A stretch of DNA of 64,000 bases, from positions 86,477-150,476 of the forward strand of contig DUAT01000036.1 in NCBI GenBank assembly GCA_012960755.1, given 5' to 3'. Below are positions 59,424-64,000 of this stretch, piece by piece. The notes under the pieces were generated by a model. The model did not search any database and was not told the DNA's origin. It saw only the letters and a program-made list of their open reading frames with translations. The position numbers and the translations under genes were made by a program. Origin of the DNA: Gammaproteobacteria bacterium. GTDB lineage: Bacteria > Pseudomonadota > Gammaproteobacteria > Pseudomonadales > Azotimanducaceae_A. Position 1 is the first letter of the stretch; each line of letters opens with the position of its first letter.

Positions 59424-60617
59424 TCAATTAGAGGGTCCTTTCACCACCCCGAGGCGTAGCAGTTTATCGATATCAGCTTCAGAAAAACCTGCCTCACCCA
59501 GCACAACACGGCTGTGCTGCCCCACGTCCGGCGCTTCTGTGACAGGCTTTTTGCTGACCCCTCCGACCTCAATGGGGCTGTTGACGGTCCATTGAAAATC
59601 CGGGTTGTCTGAATTTGTTTTTATAATCACATCATTTTCCATGAGGTGAGCGTCCTGTAGTACGTCCTGCAGTTTCTCAACCACACTATACGTGACATCG
59701 TTTTCATCCAGGACCCTGACAAGTTCGTTCAGGGTGCGTTTCGCAAACTCCCCGGCGAACAACTGTTTCACTTCGTCGCCTTGTTTCATTATTGCGGCTA
59801 TATCGACAAACCGGGGATCAGATAGCCAGTCGGAGCGACCCATTGCCTCACAAATTCTAGGCCACTCACGCTGGGAATTGGGCCCGACCAGCACAACGTA
59901 GCGGCCATCCCGTGATTGGTAGGTATTCACGAACGGCGAGCGATAGCCTTTGGCATCAAGCATCGCGCTCAGGTCATAGCCCGCAATGGCACCTTGCAGG
60001 TGCATGCCATTGGACCATGCACCATTTGCTGCCAATGAGGTGGCAACATAAGATCCTTTACCGGTTTTCTCTCGCTGATACAACGCCATCATAATGGCAC
60101 CGAACAATGACATCGCACTGGCATGATCGCCGACGCCCCCTACGCCATTTATGGGGGCACCGCCAAGAGGCTTCATCATGTCCATGATGCCAGACCTGGC
60201 CCACCAGGCCGCAACATCGAATGCGCGGCGTCCTGCGTCCGGACCGCGAGTTCCATATCCGGTGATATGTGCAAAAATCAGCCTAGGGTTCCTGAGCTTC
60301 AGGTCATCGTAGGTTAAGCGGTACTTCTTTAACTGCGCGGCATTGAAGTTTACAAGCAGAACATCTGCGGACTCGATAAGGCTGAGCAACGTGTCCTGCC
60401 CTTCCTCGCGGTTAATATCAAGCGCCAGCGACCGTTTATGACGTGAAGTGAGTAACCAATTATAATTTGTTCTGTATCTGGCAGCTAATCCTCGATAGCC
60501 ATCGCCCGAAGGCGGCTCAATTTTTATTACATCTGCACCATAGTCTCCCATCACAGTCGCTGCAGCAGGCCCTGCGACGTAGGATGCCGCATCTATCACC
60601 CTTAAATCTTGCAACAT
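59424..60617 (-). CDS. CaiB/BaiF CoA-transferase (family III)
   Basis: 397 residues. Features of formyl-CoA/carnitine-CoA transferases: VIDAASYVAGPAAATVMGDYGADVIKIEPP at the N-terminus, INREEGQ, the catalytic Asp in RRAFDVAAWWARSG (about 167), and GRYVVLVGPNSQREW. It transfers CoA between an acyl-CoA donor and a free acid. Divergent from the acyl-CoA ligase at 60713; both may activate the same class of carboxylic acids. Confidence 0.92.
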   Translation of the reverse strand: MLQDLRVIDAASYVAGPAAATVMGDYGADVIKIEPPSGDGYRGLAARYRTNYNWLLTSRHKRSLALDINREEGQDTLLSLIESADVLLVNFNAAQLKKYRLTYDDLKLRNPRLIFAHITGYGTRGPDAGRRAFDVAAWWARSGIMDMMKPLGGAPINGVGGVGDHASAMSLFGAIMMALYQREKTGKGSYVATSLAANGAWSNGMHLQGAIAGYDLSAMLDAKGYRSPFVNTYQSRDGRYVVLVGPNSQREWPRICEAMGRSDWLSDPRFVDIAAIMKQGDEVKQLFAGEFAKRTLNELVRVLDENDVTYSVVEKLQDVLQDAHLMENDVIIKTNSDNPDFQWTVNSPIEVGGVSKKPVTEAPDVGQHSRVVLGEAGFSEADIDKLLRLGVVKGPSN

Positions 60618-60712
60618 ATCATTCCAACCTATTCGATTTGCATCACGACCCGGGAATTCATATCGTACGGCACAAATGATAACAATACTTGAAAAGAAGT
60701 ACGGAGCTTGGG

Positions 60713-62410
60713 ATGTACAAAATACTCCAGGAAACCTGGGCAGAACTGACCGCTGAGGGATCCCCGTTCCAGATTATCGATGTTGAAGTGCGTGGTGCAA
60801 CCTTGAAAGCCTATGGACTGGCACCACCCACTCTGCGGGAGGTCTGGCTCGCGTCCGGGCAATTTGCCGAACGTGACTATCTTGTTTACCAGGACGAACG
60901 CTGGACCTACAGCGAAGCACATCGCGATGTAGCAGCAGTCGCGATCTGGTTGCGGAATCTAGGGGTCGAGCCAGGCGACAGAGTAGCCATTGCCATGCGC
61001 AACTACCCTGAGTGGCTACTGATCTACTGGGCTTGCGTATCCCAGGGAATCTCCGTCGTCGGCATGAACGCCTGGTGGGTCGCCAGTGAGATGGAATATG
61101 GCTTAGAGGATTCTGCACCTAAAGTCCTGTTTTGTGACCAGGAGCGCCTCGAGAGATTCGACGAAATCAAAGGCTCCTTCGCAGATCTTACGGTTGTGGG
61201 TATTCGCATTACGAAGGGTGACGACTCAATCATCCCCTTTTCTGATGTAACAAGGAACAAGGGCGAGCTGCCCGCAGCGACGTTTGACCCGGATGATGAT
61301 GCCTGTATCTTCTACACCTCGGGTACCACCGGGCAACCAAAAGGTGCCCAGTTGACCCATCGGGGTTGCGTTAACAACATTATGAACCTGGCATTCGCAG
61401 GTACCGCCTTCTCAACTGCCACTGCCCGCCACAAGCAGGTTGAATTACCCAGCCCGGAAGAAGCGCCGATTGGGTCTGCCCTTGTCACAACACCACTCTT
61501 TCACGTGACGGCGAACAACTGCCTGACCCACGGTACAACCATGAGCGGCGGAAAGCTGGTTCATATGTATCGATGGGATGCTGGGGAAGCGTTGCGCATT
61601 GTTGAGCAAGAAAAAATCACCAACTTAACCGGCGTACCGGTGATGGCACGGGAACTCATCTCCCATCCTGATTTCGAAAAGTACGATACCAGCAGCTTGC
61701 TTTCTGTCGGCGGCGGCGGCGCGCAACTACAACCTGACCTGGTCGGTAAGATCGACAGTACGGTTAAAACAGCACGCCCCGGCACCGGATATGGCATGAC
61801 GGAAACCTGCGGCATCATCACTTCTATCTCCGGTGATTTCTTTATCGACAAGCCGGAAAGCTGCGGTCCCTGTATGCCGAATTTCGAGGTGAAGTGTATC
61901 GATGCAAGTGGCGACCTTGTACCTCCGGGAGAAGTCGGGGAACTGCTGGTGAAGGGCGCACCCGTTATCAAGGGTTATTTGAACCGCGAGGAAGCGACGA
62001 AAGAGAGTATTGTCGATGGCTGGTTTCATACCGGTGACGTTGCCCGTATTGATGAACATGGCTTCATCTTTATCGTCGATCGCGTTAAGGACATGGTTTT
62101 ACGAGGCGGCGAGAATATTTACTGTGCCGAAGTTGAGACCGTGATTTTCACCATCGATGGCGTAACAGAATGCAGTGTCTTCGGTGTCGAGGATGATCGA
62201 CTAGGTGAAGAGGTCGGTGTTGCCATTTTCCTGAAGGACGGCGCAGATCTTTCAGCGGAGCAGATTCGTACCCATTGCCTTGCCAATATGGCAAAACCCA
62301 AAGTTCCCCGCTACATTTGGATTCTCGATGATCCCTTGCCAAGAAACGCCAACGGTAAGTTTCTCAAACGCGAGCTACGGGATACTCTCGAAATCGCGGA
62401 GGCGGCTTAA
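60713..62410 (+). CDS. Acyl-CoA ligase (AMP-forming), long-chain type
   Basis: 565 residues. Motifs: CIFYTSGTTGQPKGAQLTHRG (about 198), GTGYGMTETCGI (about 355), HTGDVARIDEHGFIFIVDR (about 442), GGENIYCAEVE, and catalytic Lys in NANGKFLKRE near the C-terminus. Class I adenylate-forming enzyme for fatty acids or similar acids. ATG 60713 has GGAG 6 nt upstream; the frame opens at TTG 60689. Ends 12 nt before the convergent SDR stop. Confidence 0.92.
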   Translation: MYKILQETWAELTAEGSPFQIIDVEVRGATLKAYGLAPPTLREVWLASGQFAERDYLVYQDERWTYSEAHRDVAAVAIWLRNLGVEPGDRVAIAMRNYPEWLLIYWACVSQGISVVGMNAWWVASEMEYGLEDSAPKVLFCDQERLERFDEIKGSFADLTVVGIRITKGDDSIIPFSDVTRNKGELPAATFDPDDDACIFYTSGTTGQPKGAQLTHRGCVNNIMNLAFAGTAFSTATARHKQVELPSPEEAPIGSALVTTPLFHVTANNCLTHGTTMSGGKLVHMYRWDAGEALRIVEQEKITNLTGVPVMARELISHPDFEKYDTSSLLSVGGGGAQLQPDLVGKIDSTVKTARPGTGYGMTETCGIITSISGDFFIDKPESCGPCMPNFEVKCIDASGDLVPPGEVGELLVKGAPVIKGYLNREEATKESIVDGWFHTGDVARIDEHGFIFIVDRVKDMVLRGGENIYCAEVETVIFTIDGVTECSVFGVEDDRLGEEVGVAIFLKDGADLSAEQIRTHCLANMAKPKVPRYIWILDDPLPRNANGKFLKRELRDTLEIAEAA

Positions 62411-62421
62411 CAGTTAGACTA

Positions 62422-63186
62422 CTAGTCACCGGTGATGGAGATCCGCTGATTGGTTATATATCGGCCGTCCTCCGAACACAGGTGGGCAACGGTTGCGGCA
62501 ATATCGTCCGGGGTACAGACGAAGCCGAATGGCATGCGGGCATCAACCTCACGGATATCCGAGCCGCCACCGGTCGCTTCAACAATACGACGCCCCATAT
62601 CGGTATCCACCAGACCCGGAGCGATGATGTTGACACGCATGCCATGGGACTTCTCTTCCCGGGCCAGCGTATGGGCCATGGCCTCAAGCGCAGCCTTACT
62701 GACCGCGTAGACGCCAAACCCCGGATTCAGGGACTGGGCTGCGATAGATGAAATCATTATAATGTCGCTCCGCTCCGCCTGTCGCATATGTGGCACCAGG
62801 CCGCGACAAAGGTAGATTGGACCCCAGAGGTTAACATCAAGCAATGTGTTCCACTGCTCGTTCGTTGCATCTGCGATGGCTGGTCGGTTTACCGCAGCAG
62901 AGCCAAGTCCGGCGTTGTTAATTAACGCATCTATCTGACCAAAATCGCTGATCGCCGCCTCAATCATCGCGGTGCATGCCAGTTCATCGCCGACGTTAGC
63001 CTGATAAGTGTGAGCCTTGCCGCCTAATTTTTCCACTACTTCAGCCACTTCCTGTGCTGCAGCTTCATTGCTGGTGTAATTAATAGCCACATTTGCCCCT
63101 TCCCGCGCAAACCGTTCTGCGATGGCGCGTCCAATGCCCCGACTTGCTCCTGTAATCAAGGCCGTTCTTCCTTCAAGCTTTCCCAT
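62422..63186 (-). CDS. Short-chain dehydrogenase/reductase (FabG-like)
   Basis: 254 residues. TGASRGIGRAIAERFAREGA (about 13-32), NNAGLGSAAV, ISSIAAQSLN, Tyr/Lys in VYAVSKAALEAM, and IAPGLVDTDMG. FabG-like 3-oxoacyl reductase type, but the substrate is not certain. Convergent with the acyl-CoA ligase at 62410. The ATG is preceded by a weak GGAGAAATAAAC site. Confidence 0.9.
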   Translation of the reverse strand: MGKLEGRTALITGASRGIGRAIAERFAREGANVAINYTSNEAAAQEVAEVVEKLGGKAHTYQANVGDELACTAMIEAAISDFGQIDALINNAGLGSAAVNRPAIADATNEQWNTLLDVNLWGPIYLCRGLVPHMRQAERSDIIMISSIAAQSLNPGFGVYAVSKAALEAMAHTLAREEKSHGMRVNIIAPGLVDTDMGRRIVEATGGGSDIREVDARMPFGFVCTPDDIAATVAHLCSEDGRYITNQRISITGD

Positions 63187-63246
63187 TTTTGTTTATTTCT
63201 CCAGGTTGTATCTTTCATCCAATCGTCAGATCCGAGAATTCCAATC

Positions 63247-64000
63247 TTACTCAGGCCGGTTCGCGTAGAGGTTGATTATCTCCATCGCAAGCGTCGCCCC
63301 TGCCAGCGCTGTGATTTCACCAACATCGTACGTGGGTGACACTTCAACAAGATCCATACCGATGAGATTAATACCCATCATGCCGCGAAGAATGGCGATC
63401 GCCTGGTGCGAAGTCAGGCCACCACACACCGGTGTGCCGGTACCCGGCGCGTAGCTCGGATCCAGGCAGTCGATATCGAAGCTCAGGTAAACTGGCCGAT
63501 CGCCCAGGACTTTTCTTGTCGCATCGATCACGGCTTCAATACCGTTGTTCTGCACCCAGGGCCCATCAAGAATATTAAACCCGAGGGTGTCATCATTCGT
63601 TGTCCGTAGCCCAATCTGAACAGAGTGTGCGGGGTCGATTAAACCTTCGTTTGCGGCGTGCCAGAACATGGTGCCATGATCAACGCGACCCTGCTCGTCT
63701 TCCCAGGTATCACTGTGTGCATCAAAATGTAGCAGTGACAGTGGTTTGCCATACTGTTTGGCGTGTGCTTTCAACAATGGCCAGGCAATAAAATGGTCAC
63801 CACCCAGTGACAGCAGTCCCGGACCCTGGCTGATAATGCTGGTGGCATGCGCTTCAATAGAGTCCGCGATGGTTTCCGGTCGACCAAAATCGAAGAAGCA
63901 GTCGCCGTAATCAATAACAGCCAGCTCATCGAAAGGATCTACCTTCGTATCGTAGGGACGCATCCAGGCGATGATTGACGATGCCGCCCTGATAGCTCGC
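63247..64000 (-). CDS. Agmatinase/arginase family ureohydrolase, partial (N-terminus off the window)
   Basis: The frame stays open to the window end; RAIRAASSIIAW before the internal Met at 63963 matches the segment upstream of the metal sites, so the true start lies outside. Mn-binding motifs are complete: GGDHFIAWP, FDAHSDTW and SFDIDCLDPSYAPGTGTP. It hydrolyses a guanidino compound (agmatine, guanidinobutyrate or guanidinopropionate) to urea and an amine. The sequence alone does not choose among these. Confidence 0.88.
   Translation of the reverse strand, partial: RAIRAASSIIAWMRPYDTKVDPFDELAVIDYGDCFFDFGRPETIADSIEAHATSIISQGPGLLSLGGDHFIAWPLLKAHAKQYGKPLSLLHFDAHSDTWEDEQGRVDHGTMFWHAANEGLIDPAHSVQIGLRTTNDDTLGFNILDGPWVQNNGIEAVIDATRKVLGDRPVYLSFDIDCLDPSYAPGTGTPVCGGLTSHQAIAILRGMMGINLIGMDLVEVSPTYDVGEITALAGATLAMEIINLYANRPE

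Overview
The window is chromosomal DNA of moderate GC from a Gram-negative bacterium, most likely a heterotrophic marine gammaproteobacterium. That placement is inferred from gene content: signal peptides and lipoboxes, a YcfJ-like protein, SlyD, TrhO, a CYP153 P450, and many acyl-CoA enzymes of the kind common in aerobic lipid and hydrocarbon degraders. There are about 58 protein genes. Two are frameshifted and two run off the window edges. I see no rRNA, tRNA, CRISPR array, transposase or phage gene, and no gene-free stretch longer than about 300 bases.

Layout. 1-1.9 kb: GntR/YtrA-type regulator with an ABC-2 exporter. 2-14 kb: catabolic genes (alpha/beta hydrolase, carotenoid cleavage oxygenase, SlyD, HpcH/HpaI aldolase, D-2-hydroxyacid dehydrogenase, ACAD11-like acyl-CoA dehydrogenase, MaoC hydratase, ThDP enzyme, SDR, RraA-like protein). 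14.2-24.9 kb: a cyclic-nucleotide-binding/GGDEF protein with degenerate sites, a YejF-like double ATPase, an APH-like kinase, RarD and GPH transporters, acyl-CoA and acetoacetyl-CoA ligases, and a Nudix hydrolase. 24.9-33.5 kb: a co-directional ten-gene cluster of almost entirely exported or membrane proteins: an exported caspase-like peptidase, two YcfJ-type proteins, a MotA/TolQ-like plus ExbD-like ion-channel pair, a lytic transglycosylase, a SPOR-like protein, a lipoprotein, and two further secreted proteins. This is the best candidate for an undescribed system. 33.6-37.1 kb: an ABC-2 exporter (ATPase plus two permeases) and a PhyH-type dioxygenase. 37.1-42 kb: a small unknown gene behind a sigma-54-like promoter, a VCBS-repeat protein, RidA, a Rieske ferredoxin, a questin-oxidase-like protein, and a leaderless Spy/CpxP-like protein with twin leader hairpins.

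42-51.5 kb: hpd (tyrosine degradation) faces a frameshifted Lrp/AsnC regulator whose start codon follows five 23-bp tandem repeats. Then come an MFE-2-like SDR, an LLM flavin oxidoreductase, a quinone oxidoreductase, an epoxide hydrolase, a [2Fe-2S] ferredoxin, a CYP153 alkane hydroxylase, a GFA-like zinc protein and a second MaoC hydratase. 51.6-64 kb: nitroreductase, TrhO, an SDR, a frameshifted alpha/beta hydrolase, a SirB1-type protein, an operon of APH-like kinase, enoyl-CoA hydratase and ABM protein, a second GntR regulator with a membrane protein and a strong operator palindrome, a CaiB/BaiF CoA transferase, an acyl-CoA ligase, an SDR, and a partial agmatinase-type ureohydrolase.

How it fits together (inference). 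Terminal hydroxylation by CYP153 plus its ferredoxin, CoA activation by the ligases and CoA transferase, and split MFE-2-type beta-oxidation (SDR plus MaoC) would feed acetyl-CoA and acetoacetyl-CoA. The APH-like kinases with the ACAD11-like dehydrogenase resemble the phosphorylation route for 4-hydroxyacyl-CoAs known from levulinate catabolism. The caspase/ion-motor cluster is unrelated to this metabolism and looks like an envelope machine.
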